Shown here piece after piece: positions 8,332-16,870 of a stretch of 54,541 bases of DNA. This DNA is from Bacteroidota bacterium (GTDB taxonomy: Bacteria > Bacteroidota > Bacteroidia > B-17B0 > Aurantibacillaceae), in assembly GCA_963169355.1 (NCBI GenBank), contig CAUJCR010000043.1:1-54541 (forward strand), read 5' to 3'. Under the pieces are notes generated by a model that was not told the origin of the DNA, did not search any database, and was given only the letters and a program-made list of their open reading frames with translations. How positions within the stretch are numbered: position 1 is the first letter of the stretch; each line of letters opens with the position of its first letter. The translations under genes were made by a program, and so were the position numbers.

Positions 8332-9732
8332 TCATTTTGATAAAGCTGCTTTGGCTTTCTGTTTTAAAAATTCTAAAGCCGCTTCTTTATCATTAGGAAT
8401 TTCGCCATCGAGTATAGCATCTTTTAAAGCATTTTTTAAATCGCCTACGAGCTTACAAGGTTGTAAATTAAACAGCGCCATAATTTCTTCGCCACTTACT
8501 GGAGGTTGCCAATTTCTTATTTTATCACGCTCTTCAAGATCTTTTAGTTTTTGGCGAACAATTTCAAAGTTGTGTAAATAACGTTTTACTTTATTTGGGT
8601 TCTTGGTAGTAATATCTGCTTCGCATAATAACATTAAATCATCAATGTCATCGCCCGCTTCAAATAACACTCTGCGCACGGCACTATCGGTAATTTCAGT
8701 TTTAGCTAATACAATAGGACGTAAATGAAGGAGTACTAATTTTTGTACATATTTCATTTTTTCGTTTAAGGGTAAACGTAGTTTCTCAAATATCTTAGGA
8801 ACCATGCGCGCACCTTTATCTTCATGTCCATGAAATGTCCAACCGTGTTCTGGCTCAAATCGTTTGGTAGCTGGTTTGGCAATATCGTGTAATATGGCAG
8901 CCCAACGTAACCATAAGTTGGTGGTATTTTTGGCTGTATTATCTAATACTTCGAGGGTGTGATAAAAATTATCTTTGTGCGATTTTCCATTTATGGTTTC
9001 TACACCATGCAATTTTACCATCTCAGGAAAAATAAGATGTAATAATCCCGAGTCAAATAATAATTTAAAACCAATAGATGGAGTAGGAGAGAGGATGATT
9101 TTGTTTAACTCATCAGTAATGCGTTCTTTAGATACAATTTCAATGCGTTGTTTGTTTTTTTTAATCGCTTCAAATGAGGCTTCATCAATAACAAAGTTAA
9201 GCTGACTAGCAAAACGAATTGCTCGCATCATGCGAAGTGGATCATCGCTATAAGTTACATCGGGTGCTAATGGTGTACGAATAAGTTTGTTTTCAATATC
9301 TTTTCTTCCATTAAATGGGTCGAGTAATTTTCCGAAATTTGTTTTGGTTAAGCCAATGGCCATGGCATTAATGGTAAAATCTCTTCGGTCTTGATCGTTT
9401 TCTAATGTGCCATCTTCTACAATAGGTTTGCGCGATTGACGGTTGTAGGATTCTTTTCGAGCACCTACAAATTCAATTTCTAAATCATCTAATTTTACTT
9501 GAGCGGTGCCAAAATTTTTAAACACCGATAAATGAGCATCGGCTCCTAATTGCTGATGCACCAATTCGGCCAACTCAATGCCTTTTCCAATTGTTACAAC
9601 ATCAATATCTTTATTGCTTCTATTTAAAAAAATATCTCGCACATAACCACCAATTACATAAGCCTCTACACCAAGTTGTTCGGCGCAGTTGCTTATTGTT
9701 TTAAATATAGGATGTGTTAAGTGCTTTTCCAT
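8332..9732 (-). CDS. cca: CCA tRNA nucleotidyltransferase / poly(A) polymerase family, with HD domain
   Basis: Class II nucleotidyltransferase that adds or repairs the 3' CCA of tRNA. Residues 28-50 carry GGYVRDIFLNR plus the DID metal-binding aspartates (42, 44). RRDFTINAMA at 116-125 is the class II hallmark. An HD phosphohydrolase-type domain (LHDIAKP, 281-287, then HGHEDKGA) follows in the C-terminal half. At 466 residues the size matches HD-containing Bacteroidota homologues. It lies 7 bases downstream of valS on the same strand, so two tRNA-function genes are probably co-transcribed. Poly(A) polymerase activity instead of, or as well as, CCA addition cannot be excluded from sequence. 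Confidence 0.93.
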   Translation of the reverse strand: MEKHLTHPIFKTISNCAEQLGVEAYVIGGYVRDIFLNRSNKDIDVVTIGKGIELAELVHQQLGADAHLSVFKNFGTAQVKLDDLEIEFVGARKESYNRQSRKPIVEDGTLENDQDRRDFTINAMAIGLTKTNFGKLLDPFNGRKDIENKLIRTPLAPDVTYSDDPLRMMRAIRFASQLNFVIDEASFEAIKKNKQRIEIVSKERITDELNKIILSPTPSIGFKLLFDSGLLHLIFPEMVKLHGVETINGKSHKDNFYHTLEVLDNTAKNTTNLWLRWAAILHDIAKPATKRFEPEHGWTFHGHEDKGARMVPKIFEKLRLPLNEKMKYVQKLVLLHLRPIVLAKTEITDSAVRRVLFEAGDDIDDLMLLCEADITTKNPNKVKRYLHNFEIVRQKLKDLEERDKIRNWQPPVSGEEIMALFNLQPCKLVGDLKNALKDAILDGEIPNDKEAALEFLKQKAKAALSK

Positions 9733-9739
9733 AATGGTA

Positions 9740-12385
9740 TTAGCCTAAAACGGCTAATTGTTCTTCAATCGTTTTTATTTTAGATAAGGCATCACTTTCT
9801 TTTTTACGTTCAATTGCAATAACTTCGGGTTTTGCATTAGCTACAAATTTTTCGTTAGCTAATTTTTTTTGTACTGATTGTAAGAAACCTTTATTGTATT
9901 CTAGTTCTTTTGTAAGTCGAGCAATTTCTTCGTCTTTATTAATGTTATTTGCTAAAGGAATAAAAAATTCGGTAGTGCGAATTTGAAATGCAAAAGCACC
10001 TTCTACTTTATCTTTCGTGTATGAATATGCCGAAAGATTGGCTAATTTAATAATGGTGTTATCAAAATAAGAGTGTGTAGCATCCGATTTCTCAATAATC
10101 TCTAATTGTTCCTTTGGTGATAGTTGTTTTTGAGCACGAATGTTTCTAACCATTGTTACGAGTTCTTTCGATACTTCAAACTCAGCTAATTGTTTGCGGT
10201 CAATATTTGTTTTTATACTTGGCCAATTAGCTACAATAATGCAATCCTTTTCTGCTCTATCGGTAATTAAGTGCCAAATTTCTTCGGTAATAAATGGCAT
10301 CCATGGATGCATGATTTTTAATAGTGCTTCTAAAAATTGAATCGTTGCTTCATAGGTTGTTTTATCAATAGGCTGTGCTTTACCATCAATAAATTCAGGT
10401 TTAATAGCTTCTAAATACCAAGCGCAAAAATCGTCCCAAACCAGTTTGTAGGTTGTCATTAAAGCATCACTCATTCGGTATTTCGAGTAATGTTCGTTAA
10501 TGATTTCTAATTGTTCAGATAATCTGTTTTCAAACCAAGAGATGGCTGCTTTAGATGATTGTGGCGTTTCGATAGTTGCATCTACTGTAAAACCTTTAAT
10601 TAAGCGAAACGCATTCCATACTTTATTAGCAAAGTTTCTACCTTGTTCGCAATAGTTTTCGTCAAACATTAAATCATTACCCGCTGGTGAACATAAGAGC
10701 ATACCCACACGCACACCATCAGCACCATATTTAGCAATTAAATCGAGTGGATCGGGAGAGTTGCCTAAACTCTTACTCATTTTTCTGCCTAATTTGTCGC
10801 GTACAATACCAGTTAAGTAAACATTGGTAAAAGGTTTTTGTCCGGTATATTCTTTACCTGCAATAATCATACGAGCTACCCAAAAGAATAAAATTTCGGG
10901 AGCTGTAACTAAATCATTGGTAGGGTAATAATATTTTAAATCTTCATTCGCTTTATCCCATCCACGTTTTACAATGTTTGGATCGAAAACAGTTAATGGC
11001 CACAACCAAGAAGAGAACCAAGTATCTAACACATCATCATCTTGTTTAACCTCTGCTATGTTTAACGCTGAATTTTTTTCTTTTAGTTTAGCGATGGCTT
11101 CTTCCTTTGTTTTTGCAACAACGGTATTTCCTTGTGCATCGTACCATGCAGGTATGCGTTGTCCCCACCACAACTGGCGACTAATACACCAATCGTGTAC
11201 ATTTTCCATCCAGTGTTTATAAGTGTTGATGAATTTTTCAGGAATTAATTTTACATCGTTGTTTAAAACGGCTTCTAAGGCTGGCTTACTTACCGTATCC
11301 ATTTTTAAAAACCATTGCATACTTAAGCGTGGCTCTATTACGGCGTTTGTGCGCTCGCTATAACCCACTTTGTTTTTTATTTCTTCAACTTTTTCAACTA
11401 AACCTTGCTCTGTTAAATCGGTAATAATTTGTTTACGGCAAGCAAATCTATCCATGCCTACGTAAGCTCCAGCTGCTTGGCTAATTGTTCCATTAGGATT
11501 TAAGGCATCAATAGTTTGTAATTGATGTTTTTGTCCTAAATTAAAATCATTAATGTCGTGAGCAGGAGTTACTTTAAGCGCACCAGTTCCAAATGTAGCA
11601 TCTACATATTCATCAAAAATGAGAGGCACTACACGATTCACAATTGGGACAATTACCTTTTTACCTTTTAAGTGTGCATAACGTTCATCCGTTGGGTTAA
11701 CACACACTGCTGTATCGCCCATAATGGTTTCGGGGCGGGTAGTGGCAATGGTAATAAAATCATTACTACCTTCAATTTGATATTTTACATATACTAATTT
11801 GCTGTTGGCTTCTTTATGAATAACTTCTTCATCACTTACAGCCGTTAAACCTTGTGGATCCCAGTTTACCATTCGTACACCACGGTAAATTTGTCCTTTA
11901 TTATATAAGTCAATAAAAACATCAATGACAGCGTCACTTAGTGGTTCGTCCATTGTAAAACGTGTTCTATCCCAATCGCAACTAGCACCTAATTTTTTTA
12001 ATTGTTCTAAAATAATTCCACCATATTTTTCTTTCCAATCCCAAGCATGTTTTAAAAAATCTTCTCTGCTTAAATCAGTTTTATTAATTCCTTTTTCTTT
12101 TAATAAAGCTACTACTTTGGCTTCGGTGGCTATACTGGCATGGTCGGTGCCAGGTACCCAGCAAGCGTTATAACCCAACATGCGGGCTCTACGAATAAGT
12201 ACATCTTGAATGGTATTATTTAACATATGTCCCATGTGCAAAACACCCGTAACATTTGGCGGAGGAATAACAATCGTATATGGTGTACGCTTATCGGGTA
12301 CTGATTTAAAGAACTTTTTGTCGAGCCAATATTGATACCAAGTTTGTTCTGCTTTAGCGGGATTATATGTTTTTTCTATTTCCAT
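9740..12385 (-). CDS. valS: Valyl-tRNA synthetase
   Basis: Class I aminoacyl-tRNA synthetase charging tRNA-Val. The 881 residues contain the HIGH-type motif HMGH at 50-53 (PPPNVTGVLHMGHMLN) and KMSKS (GRKMSKSLGNSPDP near residue 535). Between them lies the editing (CP1) domain with TTRPETIMGDTAVCVNP, and the end is a coiled-coil tail rich in K and E (residues about 810-881), as expected for ValRS. Length is normal. It is first in a likely operon with the CCA-adding enzyme. The 124 bases upstream, divergent from the DUF1573 cluster, are AT-rich; no clear T-box-like or other leader structure was recognised. Confidence 0.97.
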   Translation of the reverse strand: MEIEKTYNPAKAEQTWYQYWLDKKFFKSVPDKRTPYTIVIPPPNVTGVLHMGHMLNNTIQDVLIRRARMLGYNACWVPGTDHASIATEAKVVALLKEKGINKTDLSREDFLKHAWDWKEKYGGIILEQLKKLGASCDWDRTRFTMDEPLSDAVIDVFIDLYNKGQIYRGVRMVNWDPQGLTAVSDEEVIHKEANSKLVYVKYQIEGSNDFITIATTRPETIMGDTAVCVNPTDERYAHLKGKKVIVPIVNRVVPLIFDEYVDATFGTGALKVTPAHDINDFNLGQKHQLQTIDALNPNGTISQAAGAYVGMDRFACRKQIITDLTEQGLVEKVEEIKNKVGYSERTNAVIEPRLSMQWFLKMDTVSKPALEAVLNNDVKLIPEKFINTYKHWMENVHDWCISRQLWWGQRIPAWYDAQGNTVVAKTKEEAIAKLKEKNSALNIAEVKQDDDVLDTWFSSWLWPLTVFDPNIVKRGWDKANEDLKYYYPTNDLVTAPEILFFWVARMIIAGKEYTGQKPFTNVYLTGIVRDKLGRKMSKSLGNSPDPLDLIAKYGADGVRVGMLLCSPAGNDLMFDENYCEQGRNFANKVWNAFRLIKGFTVDATIETPQSSKAAISWFENRLSEQLEIINEHYSKYRMSDALMTTYKLVWDDFCAWYLEAIKPEFIDGKAQPIDKTTYEATIQFLEALLKIMHPWMPFITEEIWHLITDRAEKDCIIVANWPSIKTNIDRKQLAEFEVSKELVTMVRNIRAQKQLSPKEQLEIIEKSDATHSYFDNTIIKLANLSAYSYTKDKVEGAFAFQIRTTEFFIPLANNINKDEEIARLTKELEYNKGFLQSVQKKLANEKFVANAKPEVIAIERKKESDALSKIKTIEEQLAVLG

Positions 12386-12509
12386 CGTGTAATTAAAATT
12401 TTTGTTAAATTTCGCAAAAATAATGATAGTATTTTACATGAACATTATCTTTATGGCACGATATATGAATATTTGTAATCGTACTCAACTATTAAAATAA
12501 AATATACAA

Positions 12510-13010
12510 ATGAAAAAAGTATTATTAACTCTCGGATTTGTTGCTTCATTAAGCACTTTATCTTTTGCTCAAGAAGGGCATAGCGCTCATGATGGTCATA
12601 ACCACGGGGCAGCACCAGCAACTACAACTGTAACTAGCACTGCTGAAATTAAATTTGAAAAAATGGTTCACGATTATGGCGAAATAAAACAAGGCGATAA
12701 TGGCGAGTGTGTTTTTAAATTTAAAAACGTAGGTAAAGAACCATTAATCTTAACGATGTGTCAAGGTTCTTGTGGCTGTACAGTTCCTCAATGCCCTAAA
12801 GACCCAATTTTACCAGGCAAATCGGGAGAAATAAAAGTAAAATACGACACACAACGTGTTGGTCCTATTAATAAATCAGTAACCGTTCAATCTAATTCAA
12901 AAACTGGAACTCAAGTGTTACAAATTAAAGGAAACATTTCACCAAAACCAGTGGAAGAGGCATTTCCTCAAAATCAACCTTCTAAAGGTGCTCCAACAGA
13001 AAAAAAATAA
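12510..13010 (+). CDS. DUF1573 protein with His-rich N-terminus and extra cysteines
   Basis: An exported 166-residue protein. The signal peptide ends at SFAQ (residue 21). A His-rich stretch (GHSAHDGHNHG) follows, then a low-complexity APATTTVTST linker and one DUF1573 immunoglobulin-like domain (about residues 47-147: MVHDYGEIKQGDN, FKFKNVGKEPL, LPGKSGEIKVKYDT). The conserved CGC of the family is embedded in MCQGSCGCTVPQC, which has four cysteines, more than in the two neighbouring paralogues. His and Cys together could bind a metal; this is inference. First of three consecutive DUF1573 genes; 23 bases separate it from the next. Function of the family is unknown. Confidence 0.88.
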   Translation: MKKVLLTLGFVASLSTLSFAQEGHSAHDGHNHGAAPATTTVTSTAEIKFEKMVHDYGEIKQGDNGECVFKFKNVGKEPLILTMCQGSCGCTVPQCPKDPILPGKSGEIKVKYDTQRVGPINKSVTVQSNSKTGTQVLQIKGNISPKPVEEAFPQNQPSKGAPTEKK

Positions 13011-13033
13011 GTACTCATTAAAAATCACATCAC

Positions 13034-13483
13034 ATGAAAAAGTTTTTTGCAGCCATCGCACTTTTATTCTTTGTTAATGTATCGTTACATGCACAAGATA
13101 ATTCAGCAGTTAATACCGATTCTAATGCTCCAGAAATGAAATTTGAACAAGAAGTATTAGATTACGGTACTGTTAAATTTGATGCAAACGGTGTTCGTGA
13201 ATTTAAAGTGAAAAATGTAGGTAAAGCACCGCTAACCATTTCTAATGTTCAAGGGCAATGCGGTTGTACTTCTACTACTATTGATGGAAAACCAGGTTGG
13301 CCACAAGAACCAATTTTACCAGGAAAAACAGCTAGTATTAGAGTGAAATATGATACTAAACGTGTAGGTCCGTTTGAGAAAAATGTAACCATTACATCTA
13401 ACGCTAAGGAACCTAGCAAAATTGTAAAAATAAAAGGTGTGGTAGAAGCTGCACCAACTACACCACCTGCCGATGCAAAATAA
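13034..13483 (+). CDS. DUF1573 protein
   Basis: The second DUF1573 paralogue, 149 residues: a signal peptide ending at LHAQ (residue 21), then one domain with LDYGTVKFDANG, FKVKNVGKAPLTI, QCGCTS, LPGKTASIRVKYDTKRVGP. It shares the KYDT(K/Q)RVGP segment with its upstream neighbour, so the pair probably arose by tandem duplication. Probably secreted or periplasmic. The stop codon is overlapped by the start of the third paralogue, and a terminator-like hairpin follows 16 bases later. Confidence 0.87.
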   Translation: MKKFFAAIALLFFVNVSLHAQDNSAVNTDSNAPEMKFEQEVLDYGTVKFDANGVREFKVKNVGKAPLTISNVQGQCGCTSTTIDGKPGWPQEPILPGKTASIRVKYDTKRVGPFEKNVTITSNAKEPSKIVKIKGVVEAAPTTPPADAK

Positions 13484-13877
13484 ATTTTTAATAGAAATTA
13501 AAAACCCTTTCAGTTTTGGAAGGGTTTTTTGTTTGTTGTGTTTATTAGCCTGCTCGGTATTTACGAAAGCGCAACCCACTTTATCATTTAAAAAATACAA
13601 AGAAAATTTTGGCTTTGTGAAAAAAGGTGAAGTTGTAAAAATGGAATTTCATTTCACTAATACAGGCAATCAGCCGTTAATTATTACCGATGCTAAAGTA
13701 GAATGTTCGTGTACAACTGTTGAGTTTCCAAAACAACCAGTTGCACCCAATCAAAGTGGGGTAGTAGTTGTATTATTTGATACTAAAACAGTGTATGATA
13801 GGCAAGATAGAATTGTAGAATTGCTATCAAATGCAAAGCCTGTTAAAATAAGGTTTAAGGGCGTTGTATTAAAGTAA
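13473..13877 (+). CDS. DUF1573 protein, third paralogue
   Basis: A 134-residue protein with one DUF1573 domain (FGFVKKGEVVKMEFHFTN, ECSCTT, PNQSGVVVVLFDTK). The ATG at 13473 lies inside the end of the previous gene (11-base overlap). The deduced N-terminus has about 17 residues before a hydrophobic segment (VFCLLCLLACSVF) and a KAQ cleavage site, a long n-region for a signal peptide. The stretch encoding that n-region is also a terminator-like hairpin (13500-13531). A shorter product from in-frame TTG codons at 13531 or 13534 would cut the signal peptide. The start is therefore the least certain part. Confidence 0.78.
   Translation: MQNKFLIEIKNPFSFGRVFCLLCLLACSVFTKAQPTLSFKKYKENFGFVKKGEVVKMEFHFTNTGNQPLIITDAKVECSCTTVEFPKQPVAPNQSGVVVVLFDTKTVYDRQDRIVELLSNAKPVKIRFKGVVLK
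13500..13531 (+). terminator. Terminator-like hairpin inside the 5' coding region of the third DUF1573 gene
   Basis: AAAAACCCTT and AAGGGTTTTT form a 10-bp stem with a loop of about 10 bases, followed by T-rich sequence. It lies 16 bases after the stop of the second DUF1573 gene but within the open frame of the third. It could reduce read-through so that the downstream genes of the cluster are expressed less than the first two. Confidence 0.6.
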
Positions 13878-13954
13878 TTGATTATTTTTATCCCGCAATT
13901 AATAAACGGGTTATTAAACAGGTTTTCGTCATATTATTATGTTGCATATCGTCT

Positions 13955-14851
13955 TTGCTATTTTCGCAGGGACTAATTCCTGTATTAAAAAATAATAAAT
14001 GGGGTTATCAATTCAATCATCAAATTATAATTGAACCACAATATGATACTGCTTTTGCCTTTGATGCCACTAATCAAATAGCAATGGTAGCCAATATTGA
14101 TTACTCCAAAAAAGAAATAAATCCACTTACAGGCGAAGAAGTTGCCGTTTACAACTATTATTTTATTACGCCTCAAAATAAGAAGATTAAAATTAAAACC
14201 AATATTGCCTCGGATAGTATTTATGAATTTCAGTTTCAGCAAGAGCTACATAAAAATTATCTTAATTCGGGAAAATACTTTAAAATTCTGTTTCAAAACA
14301 AGGCGTATTTATGTTTAAAATCAGGTAAACAAGTTTCAAAAGGGTATAATAATATTGCCGAAACTAAACACTCTGGCTTTTTTGAAACAGAAGGCTTTGT
14401 AGATTATGGAAATCAATCGGAAAAAGTAAAAGGTTTAATTGATTCTACAGGTTTTGAAATAGCTGAATGTAAGTACCATAAAATAGTAAATAATATAACA
14501 GATAGTGTGGTGTATTGCTGCTCGGCTATTTTTAATAAAAAACTAAATGATGTTGTATTGGATTATAAAGCTAAATTATTATACAGTAGTATTAAGCATA
14601 TTGAGTATGCTACTAAAACCATGCGAGTATTACAATCTTTTCAACCACGTGAAGAATTTATTTTAGAAAATACCGCGCGTACCGATTTGTTTTATATGGA
14701 AGGGCAGCATTTTTATTATTTAAAAGATAATTTAGCATTGGTTATTAACGGCAAATCTTGGTTGATATATAATTTACAAACTAGAAAAACTCAAAAAACT
14801 GATTCTAAATTCTACCAACAGTTTGTAAAACAGCTTTTATGGAATGACTAG
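13955..14851 (+). CDS. Exported WG-repeat-like protein, start uncertain
   Basis: A protein of about 300 residues whose beginning (LIPVLKNNKWGYQ, then IIIEPQYDTAFAF) resembles a WG repeat; the rest is not recognised. The first canonical start, TTG at 13955, would begin in the middle of a signal peptide. Upstream in the same frame, back to a stop at 13856, the DNA still encodes a typical n-region and hydrophobic core (RVIKQVFVILLCCISSLLFSQ) but has no ATG, GTG or TTG. An ATT start at 13877 (overlapping the preceding TAA by one base) or 13913 is possible. It overlaps tsaE by 8 bases. Function unknown, probably periplasmic. Confidence 0.65.
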   Translation: MLFSQGLIPVLKNNKWGYQFNHQIIIEPQYDTAFAFDATNQIAMVANIDYSKKEINPLTGEEVAVYNYYFITPQNKKIKIKTNIASDSIYEFQFQQELHKNYLNSGKYFKILFQNKAYLCLKSGKQVSKGYNNIAETKHSGFFETEGFVDYGNQSEKVKGLIDSTGFEIAECKYHKIVNNITDSVVYCCSAIFNKKLNDVVLDYKAKLLYSSIKHIEYATKTMRVLQSFQPREEFILENTARTDLFYMEGQHFYYLKDNLALVINGKSWLIYNLQTRKTQKTDSKFYQQFVKQLLWND

Positions 14852-15272
14852 TATTAAAATTAATATAAACGATGTAGCACAGCATCAAGTAGCAGCTCAA
14901 CAATTATTGGAGTTTGCAGGTAACGAACGTGTTTTCTTGTTTGATGCACCAATGGGTTCGGGTAAAACAACTTTTATTAAATCTCTTTGTCATTATTTAG
15001 GTGTAAAAAGCCCTGTTAGTAGCCCAACTTATGCCATTGTGAATGAGTATGAGGGAGACAGTGTGCGCGTTTTTCATTTTGATTTATACCGTTTAAAATC
15101 AAATGCGGAGTTATTAGATATTGGATTTGAAGATTATTTGATTGGAACTAATTATGTGTTTATTGAATGGCCCGAACTAAGTATGACATTTATCACATCA
15201 GCCATTAAAGTTGAAATAAAATTTGAAAATAATATTCGTTACATTTATGCCCAATTAATTAAAACATCATGA
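14844..15272 (+). CDS. tsaE: tRNA threonylcarbamoyladenosine biosynthesis ATPase TsaE
   Basis: ATPase partner of TsaB/TsaD in making the universal t6A37 modification of ANN-decoding tRNAs. The 142 residues show the P-loop APMGSGKTT (35-43), then the family block SPVSSPTYAIVNEYEG (about 56-71), HFDLYRL and FIEWPE. Length is normal. It overlaps the genes on both sides (8 bases upstream; ATGA with the next gene), so it is in a tightly coupled operon. tsaB and tsaD are not in this window. Confidence 0.95.
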   Translation: MTSIKININDVAQHQVAAQQLLEFAGNERVFLFDAPMGSGKTTFIKSLCHYLGVKSPVSSPTYAIVNEYEGDSVRVFHFDLYRLKSNAELLDIGFEDYLIGTNYVFIEWPELSMTFITSAIKVEIKFENNIRYIYAQLIKTS

Positions 15273-16105
15273 GAGTTTTATTATTACTTGTTTTGTGGGG
15301 ATTTTCCTTAATTGCTAATGCACAAAATTTGAGCAGTGAAGGAGCAAGCACTGGAACTAAAAAGAAAGGAAATTATTATTTAACTTGGGGTTATACCCGA
15401 GCTTGGTATAGCAAAAGTACCATACATTTCGAAGACCGCTCTAACAAATATTATCCGGAAACAGGACGGTATCATAATTACGACTTTACCATTTATGATG
15501 CGAAAGCTAAAGACAGACCAGATTTTCATCAAATTAAGGATGTGATTAATATTACCATTCCACAGTTTGTGGTGCATGGCGGTTATTATTTTAATAATAA
15601 GCACGACTTTGGGGTAGAATTGAGTTATGACCATACTAAGTATGTGGTAAACAATTATCAGAAAGTGAGGGTAAAAGGAGATTTTAATGGGAATTATGTA
15701 GATCAAGACACGATATTAGACCCTGATACTTTTTTACACTTTGAACATACAGATGGTGCTAACTTTTGGATGTTTAATTTTATTAAACGATGGAAATTAT
15801 GGGAGCCATCAAAGAAATTTAATATAGGTTATGTTGTAAAACCCGGCGCAGGCTTTGTATATCCACGCACTGATGTAACTATGTTGGGCACAAGACTAAA
15901 TAATAAATGGCATATTGCTGGATGGATTGCAGGTGTAGAAAGTGGAATTAGAATAGAATTTTTAAAACATGGCGTGTTTGAATTTGTAGGAAAAGGCGTG
16001 TACGCCGATTATAGAAACGTATTGGTACTGGGGGCAGGCAACGGAAAAGCCAATCATCATTTTTTTGCCACACAACTTACGATGACACTTGGTTTAATGT
16101 TTTAA
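15269..16105 (+). CDS. Outer-membrane beta-barrel-like protein
   Basis: A 278-residue exported protein with a signal peptide ending at ANAQ (residue 19). The mature part has alternating hydrophobic and aromatic strands (YYLTWGYTRAWYS, FVVHGGYYFNNKHDFGVELSYD, LTMTLGLMF) and ends in phenylalanine, as outer-membrane barrels do. No named family was recognised. It shares an ATGA overlap with tsaE and ends the forward cluster that begins at 12510. A role in that cluster cannot be inferred. Confidence 0.72.
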   Translation: MRVLLLLVLWGFSLIANAQNLSSEGASTGTKKKGNYYLTWGYTRAWYSKSTIHFEDRSNKYYPETGRYHNYDFTIYDAKAKDRPDFHQIKDVINITIPQFVVHGGYYFNNKHDFGVELSYDHTKYVVNNYQKVRVKGDFNGNYVDQDTILDPDTFLHFEHTDGANFWMFNFIKRWKLWEPSKKFNIGYVVKPGAGFVYPRTDVTMLGTRLNNKWHIAGWIAGVESGIRIEFLKHGVFEFVGKGVYADYRNVLVLGAGNGKANHHFFATQLTMTLGLMF

Positions 16106-16199
16106 GGCAATTATATAAATTTTATTTCCTTGTAGATTTTTTTACATGGTGAGTTAGTTTTTAATTAAATTGTTTTTCAGTAAATTGCAGTTAAATTTT

Positions 16200-16369
16200 A
16201 ACCCAGATTGTGCATTAGAAATTAGTAGTGAGAGTTAAAAGCCCAATAAAATATGAACTTTTACGAATGAAGCGTAGTTACCGCTACGGTGATTGAGAAA
16301 AAGTTGCGAAGCTTCATGTTTTGCAGGGATTTTAGCTCGTAATAGAATTGCTAATGCATAATTTGGGTT
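16200..16369. repeat. Palindromic REP/MITE-like element
   Basis: About 170 bases with imperfect terminal inverted repeats (AACCCAGATTGTGCATTAG at 16200-16218 against its counterpart at 16351-16369, 2 mismatches). The symmetry continues inward, less perfectly, for another 25 bases (16219-16243 against 16326-16350). The centre holds a smaller hairpin (CGTAG, loop, CTACG at 16273-16288) with the GTAG tetranucleotide typical of REP elements. It fills most of the 314-base gap between the outer-membrane protein gene and a small repeat-protein gene. A shorter relative of one arm is at 21034-21060. No transposase lies nearby. Confidence 0.7.
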
Positions 16370-16419
16370 TAAGGGTTAAGAAGTAATGTTAGAATGACTA
16401 AATAATAAAAATCAAAAAA

Positions 16420-16722
16420 ATGAACATTTTACAGATTAAAAGCGGTAAAGTTGAAATACGCAAAGACAATGGTTCGTTAGTTCGAACAATCGGAAACGGG
16501 GACGCTGTTTCGGCAGACTTTAATTCTGACCAATCTTTGGTTGTAATCACGACAATCAAAGGCAAAGTTGAAATTCGTAAAGACAATGGTTCGCTTGTGC
16601 GTACAATTGGAAATGGAGACGCAACAAATGCACGTTGGAACGGCTCTGATATTGTAGTTGTAACTACAAAAGGAAAAACAGAGTTAAGAAAAGAAAACGG
16701 CTCATTAATACGAACTTTCTAA
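16420..16722 (+). CDS. Small protein with three tandem beta-propeller-like repeats
   Basis: A 100-residue protein built from about two and a half copies of a 40-residue unit: GKVEIRKDNGSLVRTIGNG at about residues 9-27 and again at about 47-65, then GKTELRKENGSLIRTF at the end. DA.SADFNSDQSLVVITT-type linkers join them. The pattern resembles WD40 or NHL blades, but three are too few for a closed propeller, so it would need to oligomerise or act as a domain fragment. No signal peptide. Codon use (GAC, GGA, TCG) differs from the core genes, and it sits next to a mobile-type repeat, which suggests acquisition. Function unknown. Confidence 0.75.
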   Translation: MNILQIKSGKVEIRKDNGSLVRTIGNGDAVSADFNSDQSLVVITTIKGKVEIRKDNGSLVRTIGNGDATNARWNGSDIVVVTTKGKTELRKENGSLIRTF

Positions 16723-16801
16723 TAATAAACATAAAGTGGCTCAATCTGGATTGAAAAAATGGTGGTAAATGGGCTAAAAAACAAAAAATATTGCTTAATA
16801 G

Positions 16802-16832
16802 CTTGTTTGTAATACAAAAAACCTTATATTTG
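16802..16832 (+). promoter_or_regulatory. rpsO promoter
   Basis: TATATTTG at 16825-16832 matches the Bacteroidota -7 element. A -33-like CTTG at 16802-16805 is 19 bases upstream (TTTG at 16806 is an alternative with 15). Transcription would start near 16839, giving a leader of about 32 bases. Confidence 0.65.
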
Positions 16833-16870
16833 TAGCCCATTTATAAGAAAACACATAAAGACGAAATAAC

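Noticed and set aside
5194..9205. Several short open frames antisense to the methyltransferase, nth-prxQ and cca genes
   Set aside because: Each lies entirely opposite a gene with clear catalytic motifs.
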